DNA of 64,000 nucleotides from Armatimonadota bacterium (GTDB lineage Bacteria; Armatimonadota; HRBIN16): NCBI GenBank assembly GCA_026003175.1, contig BPGT01000001.1, positions 658,839 to 722,838 of the forward strand, read 5' to 3'. Shown piece by piece: positions 34,470 to 43,520 of this stretch (position 1 is its first letter; each line of letters starts with the position of its first letter). The notes under the pieces were generated by a model. It saw only the letters and a program-made list of their open reading frames with translations, ran no database searches and was not told where the DNA came from. The position numbers and the translations under genes were made by a program.

Positions 34470-37400
34470 ATGCGTTCGAACTGGGTGATCGTCATGATAG
34501 TTCTTTCGGCAAGCGTGTCGGCTGCGCCCACTATCGGCGTGCTGCAGTGGGGCGGGCGGCAAGCCACTACGTTACAGACCGCCATACGCCACATAGAACC
34601 CCGTGCGCAGGTGGTGCTGGTATCGGTAGAGGACTTCGCCGGCGGACGCCTGCCTCAGGGGATGTCGCTGCTGGTGGTACCCGAGGCGCATCGCCTGCCT
34701 GCAACGATGGGGGAACCTCTGCAGAAGTGGGTGCGCTCCCGAAAAGGGGTGCTTTTCGTTAGCGATGAACCGCCTCTGGGCACGTGGCTCTACCGCACAA
34801 GCGAGCGATGGGTGGAACGACAGCAGGCTCTGCACGCCAACGGCTCATGGCGCGCCCTGTGGCAGGGACAACCTGCTCCTGCAAACGCCTGGCGGCGTGC
34901 CACCAACGCCCCGGAGATAGATACCTCGTGGTCGGTGGTAGATACCCCACACGGCAAGGGTTATCGCCTGAGCGTGCCCAAACTGACCGGCTGGTGCACC
35001 TACGACCTGCGCCTCGACCAGCCCTTCCGCCGGGGCGAGACGCTGGTGCGCTTCTGGGCGAAGGGCGATAAGAACACCCGCGCCCTTTCCATCGAATGGC
35101 GCGAACGCGACGGCTCGCGCTGGGTGGCAACGGTGCCGTTGAACGAGGGATGGAAACATTACGCGCTGGAGCCATCGGACTTCCGCTACTGGCGGGATAA
35201 CCCCTCACAGGGGCGTGGAGGTGCGGGCGACCTTCTGAAGCCAGAGAACGCGGTGGAACTTTCCATCGGTCTGGCACACAGTTTCGCCTCCTATCCGGCG
35301 GATACCCCTCTGGAAGCCACCATCGCTGACTTGCAGGTGGGCAGGCTTTCCGAGCCTCTACCCTCCGTTCCTGCGTTCAAGCTGGAAGGTATCGCCCCCT
35401 GGTACAAGTTTTATCGGGACTCGCGCGGACGCTGGTGTAGTGTGATGCGCCATCGTGGCGTGGGCATCGGGGGGCAGGCTCCGGGCAGGCGTATCGTGTT
35501 GCCTCTGGGCGAGCGGACATGTCTGTTCCTCAGCGCGAAAGGCGACATAGAGGGCAGCGTGTGGGCATGGCTGCCTACCGCCGAGGCGAACACTCCAAAC
35601 CTCTCCACCTTGCTACAGCCGATGCTGCGCGGCTGGCATCTGCTGCGAGCGGGCACAGAGCAATTTGGCTTCTGGAAGGAGCAGAAGGTAGCATACGGCG
35701 CGGAAGTGGTGAACTGGCGAGGCGAACCCGTTACATTGCGTCTGAACGCTCAACTCTCCGCACCCGGCAAGCCGGGTATCTCGCAGCAGGTGTCCGTGCG
35801 CCTGCAAGCGGGCGAGCAACGGCGGGTGCTTTTCCCCGAAGCCGACCTGCCCGAGGGCGAGTGGCGAATACGCATCATTGCCCAGGCGACGGATGGCACA
35901 CGCGACGAGCTGGAGCACCTCTTCCACGTCATCGGCAAACCGGCGGCAATGCCCCTTATCCGCGTGCAGGGTGGGCATTTCGTGCAAGGGGTCAGACCGT
36001 TTTACGCGCACGGCATCAACTTCTGGCCGTTGTGGATAGCTGGTCAGGAGCCGGACGAGTACTGGGGACACTGGCTCGGTCCGGAACAGTACGACCCTCA
36101 CGAGGTAGAACGTGCCCTGCGCATCGCGAAGCAGGTGGGGTTCAATGTGCTGTCCATCCAGTACACCAGTCTTTCGCACGCGCCGCAGCTGGTGGACTTT
36201 TTAGAGCGGGCGCGCCGTCACGGGATGTATATCAACCTGTTTATCACCGCCGCGCACCCCTTCGGTTTTGACCCAGCACTGCTTCGCCAGCTGATAGAGG
36301 CGGCGCGCATCCCACAGTGGGATAACATCTTCGCCTATGACATCGCGTGGGAGCCTGTGTGGGGCAATCACGCCGAGCGCAAACGGTTTGACTCTGCCTG
36401 GCGCGAGTGGATTATCGAGCAGTATGGTTCTATCGAGAACGCCGAGCGCGATTGGGGCTACAGCCTGCCTCGTGAAGAGGGCGAGGTCACCAACCCCACC
36501 GATGAGCAGATACTGAACGATGGCGAATGGCGACGTATGGTGGCAGCCTACCGTCGCTTTTTGGACGACCACGTGAACCGCGCCTACTGGCGGGTGGTAC
36601 GCTTCATCCGCAGTCTGGATGGCCGTCACCTGATAGGCGTGCGTACGGGATGGGGAGGGAACGGTAACCCATGGGCGGACTGGCGCATGCCCTTTGATCT
36701 GCTGGCGGGCGCACCCTTCTTGGATTTCATCTCTCCAGAAGGTTACTCCCTGGATGCGAACTGGCAGAACTTCCGTGCGGGGGGATTCATCACCGCCTAC
36801 GCCCGCTGGGCAGGCAACGGCAAGCCCGTCTTCTGGGCGGAGTTCGGCGCGAGCATTTACCCCGACACCACCGCCGAACGCATCGCTTACCAGCGCAACG
36901 TGTACGAATGGATGTATCGCATGATTGAGGAGTCGCGGGCGGATGGTAGTGCAGGCTGGTGGTTCCCCGGAGGCTACCGTACCACGGAGGACAGTGACTA
37001 CGGCATTATCCATCCCGACGGCACGCTGCGTCCCGCCGCGCAGGTGGCGCAACGGTGGGCAAGCCGTCTGGCGCAGCTGCCTGCCAAACCCGATGAGCGT
37101 GAGGTACACATCATCACCTTTGACCGTGACCTGCATCCGCGCGGCTTCTCGCAGGTGTGGGCACGCCATCGCGACGAATATTTGAAGACAGTGGAATCGG
37201 GCAAACGGGTGCAACTGCGCACCGAAGGCACAGGTACGACCAGCGAGGACGTGCCGCTGGTGGCGGTGGGCAACGTGCCCTGCAACGGCAATAACCCGCC
37301 GAAGTATCTGAATGCGCAGATTCTGCGAGTGGAGGCGGTGAGGGCGGATGGTGGGGTCAGCGAGATAGAGCCGGACCAGCCTGTGCCTCCGAATACGGTG

Positions 37401-37658
37401 CGCTTGCGCGTGACGGTGATGAACACGGGCGAAGCCACGTGGGTGCCTGCTGGCAAGCGGCGTGTGGAGCTGGCGGCTTCGTGGGGCGAACGCAAAGCGG
37501 TGGAACAGCCTGTGGCACGCTACGCCACGACGGTTGTCGAACTGCCTTTTGTGGCAACGGGTTCCGGTGCGCCTGAGCAGCCCGCGTCGATACGCCTGCA
37601 GCTGGTCACCGAAGAGGGTAAACTCGTTCCCTTTGGGGAGCGACGCTTCTTGAAATAG
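34470..37658 (+). CDS. Secreted clan GH-A glycoside hydrolase (GH42/GH5-like)
   Basis: A signal peptide (MRSNWVIVMIVLSASVSAA) begins the 1062-residue protein. An N-terminal GATase-like part (GVLQWGGRQ ... LLVVPEAHRL) and beta-sandwich segments precede a TIM barrel at about residues 500-870. The barrel's clan-A signature is FAYDIAWEPVWG (acid/base Glu) and PVFWAEFGASIY (nucleophile Glu). The C-terminus carries an Ig-like fold (VRLRVTVMNTGEATWVPAGKRRVELA). The family number cannot be fixed by eye; beta-galactosidase or cellulase-like activity are both possible. The start has GCGAGGTG upstream. Export suggests it degrades extracellular glycans. Confidence 0.72.
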   Translation: MRSNWVIVMIVLSASVSAAPTIGVLQWGGRQATTLQTAIRHIEPRAQVVLVSVEDFAGGRLPQGMSLLVVPEAHRLPATMGEPLQKWVRSRKGVLFVSDEPPLGTWLYRTSERWVERQQALHANGSWRALWQGQPAPANAWRRATNAPEIDTSWSVVDTPHGKGYRLSVPKLTGWCTYDLRLDQPFRRGETLVRFWAKGDKNTRALSIEWRERDGSRWVATVPLNEGWKHYALEPSDFRYWRDNPSQGRGGAGDLLKPENAVELSIGLAHSFASYPADTPLEATIADLQVGRLSEPLPSVPAFKLEGIAPWYKFYRDSRGRWCSVMRHRGVGIGGQAPGRRIVLPLGERTCLFLSAKGDIEGSVWAWLPTAEANTPNLSTLLQPMLRGWHLLRAGTEQFGFWKEQKVAYGAEVVNWRGEPVTLRLNAQLSAPGKPGISQQVSVRLQAGEQRRVLFPEADLPEGEWRIRIIAQATDGTRDELEHLFHVIGKPAAMPLIRVQGGHFVQGVRPFYAHGINFWPLWIAGQEPDEYWGHWLGPEQYDPHEVERALRIAKQVGFNVLSIQYTSLSHAPQLVDFLERARRHGMYINLFITAAHPFGFDPALLRQLIEAARIPQWDNIFAYDIAWEPVWGNHAERKRFDSAWREWIIEQYGSIENAERDWGYSLPREEGEVTNPTDEQILNDGEWRRMVAAYRRFLDDHVNRAYWRVVRFIRSLDGRHLIGVRTGWGGNGNPWADWRMPFDLLAGAPFLDFISPEGYSLDANWQNFRAGGFITAYARWAGNGKPVFWAEFGASIYPDTTAERIAYQRNVYEWMYRMIEESRADGSAGWWFPGGYRTTEDSDYGIIHPDGTLRPAAQVAQRWASRLAQLPAKPDEREVHIITFDRDLHPRGFSQVWARHRDEYLKTVESGKRVQLRTEGTGTTSEDVPLVAVGNVPCNGNNPPKYLNAQILRVEAVRADGGVSEIEPDQPVPPNTVRLRVTVMNTGEATWVPAGKRRVELAASWGERKAVEQPVARYATTVVELPFVATGSGAPEQPASIRLQLVTEEGKLVPFGERRFLK

Positions 37659-37678
37659 TATACAAAATATGATATAAT
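37650..37678 (+). promoter_or_regulatory. Strong sigma-70-type promoter overlapping the glycosidase stop
   Basis: TTGAAA (37650-37655) and a consensus TATAAT (37673-37678) are spaced by 17 bases, in a short AT-rich island. The -35 box covers the end of the glycosidase coding region. It should drive the small gene at 37802 after a leader of about 115 bases. Confidence 0.72.
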
Positions 37679-37801
37679 TCCTGTGCTATGGCGCATGGTC
37701 ATGTCCAGGCACAGGTGTTGCTCTCCGGCTGCGGGGCTTCGCCGTGGTGGGTGCCTCGCTGGGGAGGACTGTTTAGCTTCATCGAGGAGGGAGAAACGAA
37801 G

Positions 37802-38323
37802 ATGCCGTTCAACTTCAAGCGTTATCTGATTAAGGTGCAGGGTGGGCGCTACTACCTGCCCGTTGCGGCACGGCTGGTGTGGTTCCGCGAAGAGCATCCC
37901 GGCTGGCGCATCGAAACGGAGCCTCTGGAGATCGATGAGCAGCGTGGCGTTGCCATCTTCCGCGCGCGCGTCATCGATGAGGATGGCAACGTGATCGCCA
38001 CCGGCACCAAAATGGAGACGCGCGAGGGCTTCGCGGACTTCGTCGAGAAAGCGGAGACCGGAGCCATCGGTCGTGCGTTAGCGGTGGCGGGTTTCGGCAC
38101 GCAGTTTGCGCCCGAGCTGTCGGAGGGCGGGGTAGTGCATCCGGTGGACACGCCCGTCGCCGCCCTGCGTGAGCGCGAGGAGGCAACCCGCGAGCTGCGC
38201 TGTTCCGACTGCGGTACGCCCATCACGGAGGGCGTGTATAAGCTCTCCGAGAACCGCTACGGTCGTCCGCTATGCGCCAACTGCCAGAAGAAGCATACCC
38301 CACTTGCTCAGCCAAGGGGGTAG
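37802..38323 (+). CDS. Putative single-strand annealing (Rad52/Sak-like) protein with zinc finger
   Basis: The ATG at 37802 follows GAGGAGGGAG and gives 173 residues; in-frame extension to 37688 is poorly supported. The body has the pattern ATGTKMETREGFADFVEKAETGAIGRALAVAGFGTQFA, which I associate with phage-type single-strand annealing proteins, where an E-T-x-AIGRAL helix follows a beta-sheet. The C-terminus is a zinc ribbon: CSDC and CANC spaced by 24 residues. No other phage genes are near. The function is inferred, and a stand-alone DNA-binding role is equally possible. It has its own strong promoter. Confidence 0.5.
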   Translation: MPFNFKRYLIKVQGGRYYLPVAARLVWFREEHPGWRIETEPLEIDEQRGVAIFRARVIDEDGNVIATGTKMETREGFADFVEKAETGAIGRALAVAGFGTQFAPELSEGGVVHPVDTPVAALREREEATRELRCSDCGTPITEGVYKLSENRYGRPLCANCQKKHTPLAQPRG

Positions 38324-38366
38324 AACAGCAATGCGGCACGGACATCCCTGTCCGTGCCATGTTGCG

Positions 38367-39293
38367 CTACTTTGCCTTTGGCTCGGGGGTAATCGCCCAA
38401 GGCTGCTTGCCCGGTTTGCGCCCGACCCATTGCCCAAGCCCGTATGCATTATACAGGAAAATTCTCGTCACAGGGGAATGGATCTCCTCCTGTATCATAT
38501 GGCGGATTTGCTTCAATGTCTGTCCGAGTTTCTCCGTGTCGCCTTGCTTGTCGTATATTTGATACTCAACGGCAAGGCACTCCAAGGGAAAAAGGTACTT
38601 GCCACCTCTCTCCCAAGACTGTTTGACATACTGAAGGGCTTTGTGCGCGTCTCGCTCATCCACAGCTTGCCAGAAGAGGACGTAAGGATTGAAAGGGTCA
38701 CGTTGGGTAGCCTGTCGGATATAGCGGTCTACCACTTGTGCCCCGTTAGTCCTCTGCTGCACAATCTCATAAGGCATGCCTCCCGGTAGGGTTCCTTTCT
38801 TGACCACTCTGTTCATTAGTACTTTGACTTCGCTATTCGGTATGCCGGTCTTCAAACTCAGCACCATCAAAACGTAGGGCCAAGCGCTGTTGGGATCCTT
38901 CCTAATAACGTTTCTTATCAGCCCTTCTATCTCCTGATAGCTGGGCATGACGGTGTTGGGATCTCCAGGTTTACCTCCGTGTTTGAATTTGCGGGGGTCC
39001 AAATTAGCAGCCCCGCCGGTTGGGAAGATGGTGAGCTTGGCGTAAGTAACGACAGCAAAAGCATACCCGAACGCGATCCGCGCGTTACCAGGATTTTGAC
39101 GATACTTTTCGCCATAATCTGCCATTAGATTCCACAGCGGTTCTACCCCTTTCCTTGCAGCATTGACCACGTTCAGGGCGTGGTCGTCGTAGTCAAGGTC
39201 TTTTGCCCCCTCCCCATCCTGCAGGGGCTTTGGGGATATCTGTAACAATATCACCAACAGCGCCGGCAAGAGAACACATACGCAGCGAAACAT
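38367..39293 (-). CDS. Secreted helical-repeat protein of unknown function
   Basis: A signal-like segment (MFRCVCVLLPALLVILLQIS) precedes a 308-residue helical protein. Short repeats such as RQNPGNARIAFGYAFAVVTYA, RKDPNSAWPYVLMVLSL and QRDPFNPYVLFWQAVDERDAHKALQYV resemble TPR/Sel1-type helical pairs in which each repeat begins with D/N-P. No catalytic motif is visible. It is the last gene of a minus-strand run headed by a sigma factor, and starts 29 bases after the upstream gene. The role is unknown; a scaffold or binding function is suggested by the repeats. Confidence 0.6.
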   Translation of the reverse strand: MFRCVCVLLPALLVILLQISPKPLQDGEGAKDLDYDDHALNVVNAARKGVEPLWNLMADYGEKYRQNPGNARIAFGYAFAVVTYAKLTIFPTGGAANLDPRKFKHGGKPGDPNTVMPSYQEIEGLIRNVIRKDPNSAWPYVLMVLSLKTGIPNSEVKVLMNRVVKKGTLPGGMPYEIVQQRTNGAQVVDRYIRQATQRDPFNPYVLFWQAVDERDAHKALQYVKQSWERGGKYLFPLECLAVEYQIYDKQGDTEKLGQTLKQIRHMIQEEIHSPVTRIFLYNAYGLGQWVGRKPGKQPWAITPEPKAK

Positions 39294-39321
39294 ACTGCCA
39301 CCTCTTGTATCTCTCGCCTCT

Positions 39322-40209
39322 CTAGTTCTGGTTCTGGGGCGGGTTTTTCTGCAAGGCTTTCTGTATTCTATCGTACCAATTTTTGATGTAATCCCGTCCA
39401 GCGGGGTCTATAGTGCCTTTTACTACTTTCACACCAACAACAACGCCTTTTTGAAAAATGGGCACCTGTGCGCCCCACTCTATCCCCAATGTGCGATACA
39501 GTCTAAGGACAACCCTTGAGAATAGCCAGAGCTGGCTACTCTGCAGGTGCGAGGGGACAGGCAGGCTCGGTACCCCCTTCCACTTACGCCCTTTTGATTG
39601 CAGGTATCGCTGATATATCGTCTGCCCGCCTATCCTTCGTAACTGGTCTTCCAGCACCTCTATGGAGTTCCGAATACCTCCGTACATCTGGTACATTTCG
39701 TAAACATAAAAAGCCACTATGGGCTCAGGTAGGGACTGATAGGCAGCGGTCAGCTGATCCCACGCGATGCGGGAACATTGTTCTACGAGGGGGTAGTTTG
39801 CATCTCCCGGCATAGCAGGTAAAAGTTGGTCCCACAGGTAGAGCGCTGTTATTCCCAGTTGGTATCGCTCGATGGGGCTCAGATGTTTCTGTCGTTTTTG
39901 CATCTCGGATAGTGCCTTGCGCATCTCCTCCTTGGTCAGGGACTGGGTGTAAGCCGTCACCGCAATAAGGTCTGAAGGATGCTCCTTCAGGTACTCACGC
40001 AGTATCTGGTAAGCCTGCTGTCGCTGTCCTTTCTCCAAGTATTCGCACCCGGCACGTAGCTGACTGTCCTTGCAGAAAGAACGGAGCGGTTCGTACTCTA
40101 GGGAAACGAATCCCGGAGGAAAACATTTTACCATGTCGGAAAAGCAGGTTGTCTGCAGAGCAACAGTCAACCAGAAGATGATGTATAACGAATGCACCGC
40201 TGTTCTCAT
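39322..40209 (-). CDS. Secreted repeat protein of unknown function, paralog of the gene at 40376
   Basis: The 295-residue protein has a signal-like N-terminus (LYIIFWLTVALQTTCFSD) and helical, TPR-like content (GQRQQAYQILREYLKEHPSDLIAVTAYTQSL). It shares an order of features with the protein encoded at 40376-41242: a Cys-Glu-Tyr-Leu-E-K-G start, a T-x-E-E-x-R-K-x-L-S helix, and a YLQ-x-K-x-R-x-W segment followed by L-x-S-x-x-L-x-L. The start has AGGAGGTAGAA upstream. No known domain was recognised. It belongs to the sigma-headed cluster. Confidence 0.6.
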   Translation of the reverse strand: MRTAVHSLYIIFWLTVALQTTCFSDMVKCFPPGFVSLEYEPLRSFCKDSQLRAGCEYLEKGQRQQAYQILREYLKEHPSDLIAVTAYTQSLTKEEMRKALSEMQKRQKHLSPIERYQLGITALYLWDQLLPAMPGDANYPLVEQCSRIAWDQLTAAYQSLPEPIVAFYVYEMYQMYGGIRNSIEVLEDQLRRIGGQTIYQRYLQSKGRKWKGVPSLPVPSHLQSSQLWLFSRVVLRLYRTLGIEWGAQVPIFQKGVVVGVKVVKGTIDPAGRDYIKNWYDRIQKALQKNPPQNQN

Positions 40210-40375
40210 TTCTACCTCCTAGTGTGGTACGACGTAGTAAGCCCACACAATAGGCACTGTACCACTTGGGTCGGCTGCCCATTCTAAAAGGTGCCACGTG
40301 CAGGTGCCATGTGCCTATATGTTACCAAAGGCGCGAGCGAGGGCGCAAACGGGAAACAACGGATTTCGGTTTTGG
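40210..40375. repeat. Short tandem repeat in the gap between the paralogs
   Basis: A 13-base direct repeat, GGTGCCACGTGCA (40290-40302) followed by GGTGCCATGTGCC (40303-40315), lies upstream of the second paralog. It may be a binding site or a chance duplication. The rest of the gap shows nothing. Confidence 0.35.
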
Positions 40376-41242
40376 TTACAATGGCTGTATCTCTCCTCGC
40401 TTCAGTTCCGATTTTGGCTTCTGCGCCTGCATCAGAGCTTGATCAATAGCAGTTAACCACTTTCGAAAGTACTCCCTTATTCTCGTTCCGTGGGGGGTAT
40501 AATGCCCCAGAACCTGAATGCGCTGCGGATCTGTGGAATCCGGCTTATTCTCGACTATCCATCCTCCTTCAGCGGTGAGAACCTTGGGGTAAGCCAAGCC
40601 TACTATAGCCCGGAGCAGTTGCAAACGATGCAGATCCAGGTGCTTGACCGGAGGCAGCTTGTCGAACTGCCAGCGACGTTGTTTCGCCTGGAGGTAGAAG
40701 CGCATAGGCTCTTTCCCAAGGATAGAGCCCATCTGCTCTTCGAACATCTTGGAGATCCCCTGTATTGGGCAGTCATCAAGCAGAATCACCATGTACGGAT
40801 TGGGATCCAACTGGTATGCTTTGCGGGCGTACTCTCCACAGCGACGGAAAAGTGCATCACGCTTTGTGAAGTCGTTAGTATCATAGGCTAAATAAAGGTA
40901 TAGGATGGATGCCTTGAAGTAATCCATTGCAGTAGGGGACTGCTTCAAAACCTCCTCGTAGGAACGGGATAGGCTCTTCCGCTCCTCAGCAGTTGTTGTT
41001 TGCAGCCAACCATAGGCTGCCACATAACCGCGGTTGTCTTCCTTTAGCAACTCTTCAAAGGCACTCCGTGCCTCCTTCATCTTGCGCTGCTCGAGCCACA
41101 GGCAAGCTTGCTGCAGTTCGGCAGGCGCAATTTGCGAAAGCTTAAGATGGTGAGGTACCACCCATCCCGGTGCTGGTTGTGCCTCTACACTGTACGAAAT
41201 ACGCCATGTAAGCACAAGCAGCAAGAGCATCTTTTTTCTCAT
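40376..41242 (-). CDS. Secreted repeat protein of unknown function, paralog of the gene at 39322
   Basis: I place the start at 41242 with GAGAGGAGATA upstream, giving 288 residues and a signal peptide (MRKKMLLLLVLTWRISYSVEAQ). The mature part is helical, with a TPR-like unit (ACLWLEQRKMKEARSAFEELLKEDNRGYVAAYGWLQT) and the segment RFYLQAKQRRWQFDKLP that matches the neighbouring paralog. C-terminal residues TRIREYFRKWLTAIDQAL echo RDYIKNWYDRIQKAL in that protein. No catalytic residues are evident. It lies between a large secreted protein and its paralog in the sigma-headed cluster. Confidence 0.62.
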   Translation of the reverse strand: MRKKMLLLLVLTWRISYSVEAQPAPGWVVPHHLKLSQIAPAELQQACLWLEQRKMKEARSAFEELLKEDNRGYVAAYGWLQTTTAEERKSLSRSYEEVLKQSPTAMDYFKASILYLYLAYDTNDFTKRDALFRRCGEYARKAYQLDPNPYMVILLDDCPIQGISKMFEEQMGSILGKEPMRFYLQAKQRRWQFDKLPPVKHLDLHRLQLLRAIVGLAYPKVLTAEGGWIVENKPDSTDPQRIQVLGHYTPHGTRIREYFRKWLTAIDQALMQAQKPKSELKRGEIQPL

Positions 41243-41317
41243 AGTATATCTCCTCTCTGTTGCGTTGTTGCCACATAGGAGAAGCGGCAATCCCTCCACC
41301 TTATGTACGCAGTGCCC

Positions 41318-42973
41318 TCACGGTGGTGACACTGGCTCCGCGTACACGTAGAGACGGATGCTAAGGGAATTACCTGGTAGTCGGAGGTATTCTGCCGCCC
41401 ACCACGTGGATTCACCTTGGTATCCGTTTGCCCCATATATCTGGCAGACCCCCGCTTTTTCCTCCCACTGGTATGCCCAGAACTCGTAGTAACGAAAGCC
41501 CGGATACATTGTGTACTTCTGGGTTGCCGAACAACTAACATTGTAGATCACGCCTGTCTCTATGTTCTCGTAGGTTTTGAAGGCTACTTTGGCTTCCTCC
41601 GTGCCCACTTGCAAACCGGCCTCTGTCCCGATCGTACCTGTATTGGAGATCGTGCGGCTTTCGCTCACAGTAAAAGTGCGCTCTACTCCGGTTGACAGTC
41701 CGGTCGTTTGTATGCCGACGAAGTTCCAATCCGGCTGATAGTTATAAGGGTAGGTAGGACATTCCGGTAGCGGGTGCAATATTGTCCAGTGACGCTGCCA
41801 CTCCTCTATTGGAAAGTGCACTCGCATCCTCTTCTCGGCAACATCGGTAAAGCCGTCCGTGTCATCTGTTACCCGCACCCTCAGAGAGTAGTCCGACAAG
41901 CTCGGCATGTTGTAAGGGATGTATGCTCCGTAGTTCTGCATGACGCGGGCGCTGGTTGGCCAAGCGTCGTTTATGTCCACGTTGTGTGCGCCGATGGCAC
42001 TCCAGAGAATCTCTGGGTTTGTCAAAAAAGAAGGAGCACCAGGCCCCGGACAAAAAGAGCTCGGGTGCCATGCATCGAAACTCGGCTTGAAATCCAACCG
42101 GTGCGTGATGTCCGTCGTCCACTCCCACTGTCGTCGCCAGAGATCGTATGTCAGGCTGACTGCTATATCGCCCTCGTCAGGAGCGTTCAACACGGGGATC
42201 GGATTCCCCTGCGGGTCAGCACCCTTCTTGTAGGTATCCGGTCCGATGGTCACGAACTTGTTGGTAATATCTACCGTCAAGTACAAAGTCGCGCCACACT
42301 CCATATAGAGGTAACGGTTCGGTCCAGTCAGAATCGCATCGACGTCCAGCGTCATCGGGAATGCCTGAATATTCTCCCCAGTCTCCCACCAGCCCCGTGG
42401 GTTCCACGCAAACTGTGAGCGGTTGACCTCGAAAAACTGGTCCTTACGCCAGGGATCGCTTTGCAGTCTTCCGCCGCTGAGCGTACCGTATGTTGGTCCC
42501 AAGTGGTACAAACCATCCTGATATGTGCCCACAAGCGTGCTTCCCAAAACATTGGTGTCAGCGGATGCTGCTTGTTCTCCGCTGAATATGTACAGGTTAG
42601 ACCACTGTTGCCATCTCACTCGGAACTTTGTGGTCTCTGGAGGAGGTGTCTGGGCATCACCTGTCCACCGGATGCGCACGAGGGTCAACGTGCCTTGCAG
42701 CTCAGCAATATCTTCCGTTTGTCCACCAGCAGAACGTGCTGAAAGGCTTATGGAGAAATTGCTCCCTCCTTGCCATGATCGCACAGTGGATGACACCTGT
42801 GTTTGCCCAGTGTAAAATGTTTTTGTTCGGTTTTCGCTCCCTTCAAAGCGCATGGTGACGTAGAACTGAGGTTCTACTGCCAGTACAGATGCACTCGAAT
42901 ACAACAGTAAGGCAATGACAACCCATTTATGGAGGATTATTGCCCCCCCCCGCGTCAGTTTGCAAATTTTCAT
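41318..42973 (-). CDS. Large secreted beta-rich protein of unknown function
   Basis: The 551-residue protein has a signal segment (HKWVVIALLLYSSASVLAVEP, ending near residue 33) and is Trp, Tyr, Ser and Thr rich with little predicted helix. Residues about 431-490 alternate polar and hydrophobic residues (FTVSESRTISNTG, TEEAKVAFKTYENIE, GVIYNVSCSATQKYTM), reminiscent of the membrane-inserting strands of aerolysin-like pore formers; this is a weak resemblance. The start is well supported: AAGGAGG lies upstream inside the sigma gene. Codons 8-11 contain a run of nine G bases, so slippage would break or join frames. It overlaps the sigma gene by 47 bases. Confidence 0.6.
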   Translation of the reverse strand: MKICKLTRGGAIILHKWVVIALLLYSSASVLAVEPQFYVTMRFEGSENRTKTFYTGQTQVSSTVRSWQGGSNFSISLSARSAGGQTEDIAELQGTLTLVRIRWTGDAQTPPPETTKFRVRWQQWSNLYIFSGEQAASADTNVLGSTLVGTYQDGLYHLGPTYGTLSGGRLQSDPWRKDQFFEVNRSQFAWNPRGWWETGENIQAFPMTLDVDAILTGPNRYLYMECGATLYLTVDITNKFVTIGPDTYKKGADPQGNPIPVLNAPDEGDIAVSLTYDLWRRQWEWTTDITHRLDFKPSFDAWHPSSFCPGPGAPSFLTNPEILWSAIGAHNVDINDAWPTSARVMQNYGAYIPYNMPSLSDYSLRVRVTDDTDGFTDVAEKRMRVHFPIEEWQRHWTILHPLPECPTYPYNYQPDWNFVGIQTTGLSTGVERTFTVSESRTISNTGTIGTEAGLQVGTEEAKVAFKTYENIETGVIYNVSCSATQKYTMYPGFRYYEFWAYQWEEKAGVCQIYGANGYQGESTWWAAEYLRLPGNSLSIRLYVYAEPVSPP

Positions 42974-43520
42974 CTTTCATGCCCTCCTTTCCATCGAGCT
43001 TTTCATAACTATTACTGTCACGACTACCCCCTTTGGTGGGGTCGTAGCCGAAGAATTTTTTAAAGAGATGGCGCAGGTCGCGCAAGTATGCCTGCACCGT
43101 GCCCGGGCTCACGCCCAAACTCTGGGCGATCTCAGCGCAGGTATCGCCTTGAAGCCGGAGTCGGGCGACCGCACGCAGGCGCGGGGAGAGCGCATCCAGA
43201 AACTCCTGCGCACACAGTTCGCTGATTGCTATCGCCTCCACATTGCGATAACCCTCTAGGGAGGGAGGCGTCCATCCTTCGAGCAGGTGTTCGCGTCGTT
43301 TCTGCTTTCGCCAGTACGCACTGGCGTAGTCATGGCACAGGGTGCGCAGGAGGAAGACGTCTGGCTCGCTCTGTTTCCAGGGGTAGTCTCCGGTGCGCCG
43401 ATAGTAGGAAAGCAGGATACAGGTCACTCCGTCTTCTGCGTCCTCGTAAGACAGACCGCCGTCCTCTACAACAACCCGGCGCACCCATGCCATCCATTTT
43501 GGGGGTGACTGCGACAACAC
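42927..43520 (-). CDS. ECF-like RNA polymerase sigma factor
   Basis: The 197-residue protein has a divergent region 2 (GGLSYEDAEDGVTCILLSYY ... FLLRTLCHDYASAYWRKQKRREHLLEG) and a clear region 4 helix-turn-helix (LSPRLRAVARLRLQGDTCAEIAQSLGVSPGTVQAYLRDLRHLFKKFFG). Region 3 is absent, as in ECF/group 4 factors. No anti-sigma gene with a membrane span and zinc site follows; instead a secreted protein gene overlaps its end. The C-terminal tail includes three glycines coded by the nine-G run. The start is a GTG at 43520; an ATG at 43493 is an alternative. It probably directs transcription of the co-directional secreted genes. Confidence 0.78.
   Translation of the reverse strand: MLSQSPPKWMAWVRRVVVEDGGLSYEDAEDGVTCILLSYYRRTGDYPWKQSEPDVFLLRTLCHDYASAYWRKQKRREHLLEGWTPPSLEGYRNVEAIAISELCAQEFLDALSPRLRAVARLRLQGDTCAEIAQSLGVSPGTVQAYLRDLRHLFKKFFGYDPTKGGSRDSNSYEKLDGKEGMKDENLQTDAGGGNNPP

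Noticed and set aside
34225-34488. An 87-codon open frame before the clan-A glycosidase
   Set aside because: It is basic and low in hydrophobic residues, has no recognisable domain or ribosome-binding site, and overlaps the glycosidase start in another frame.
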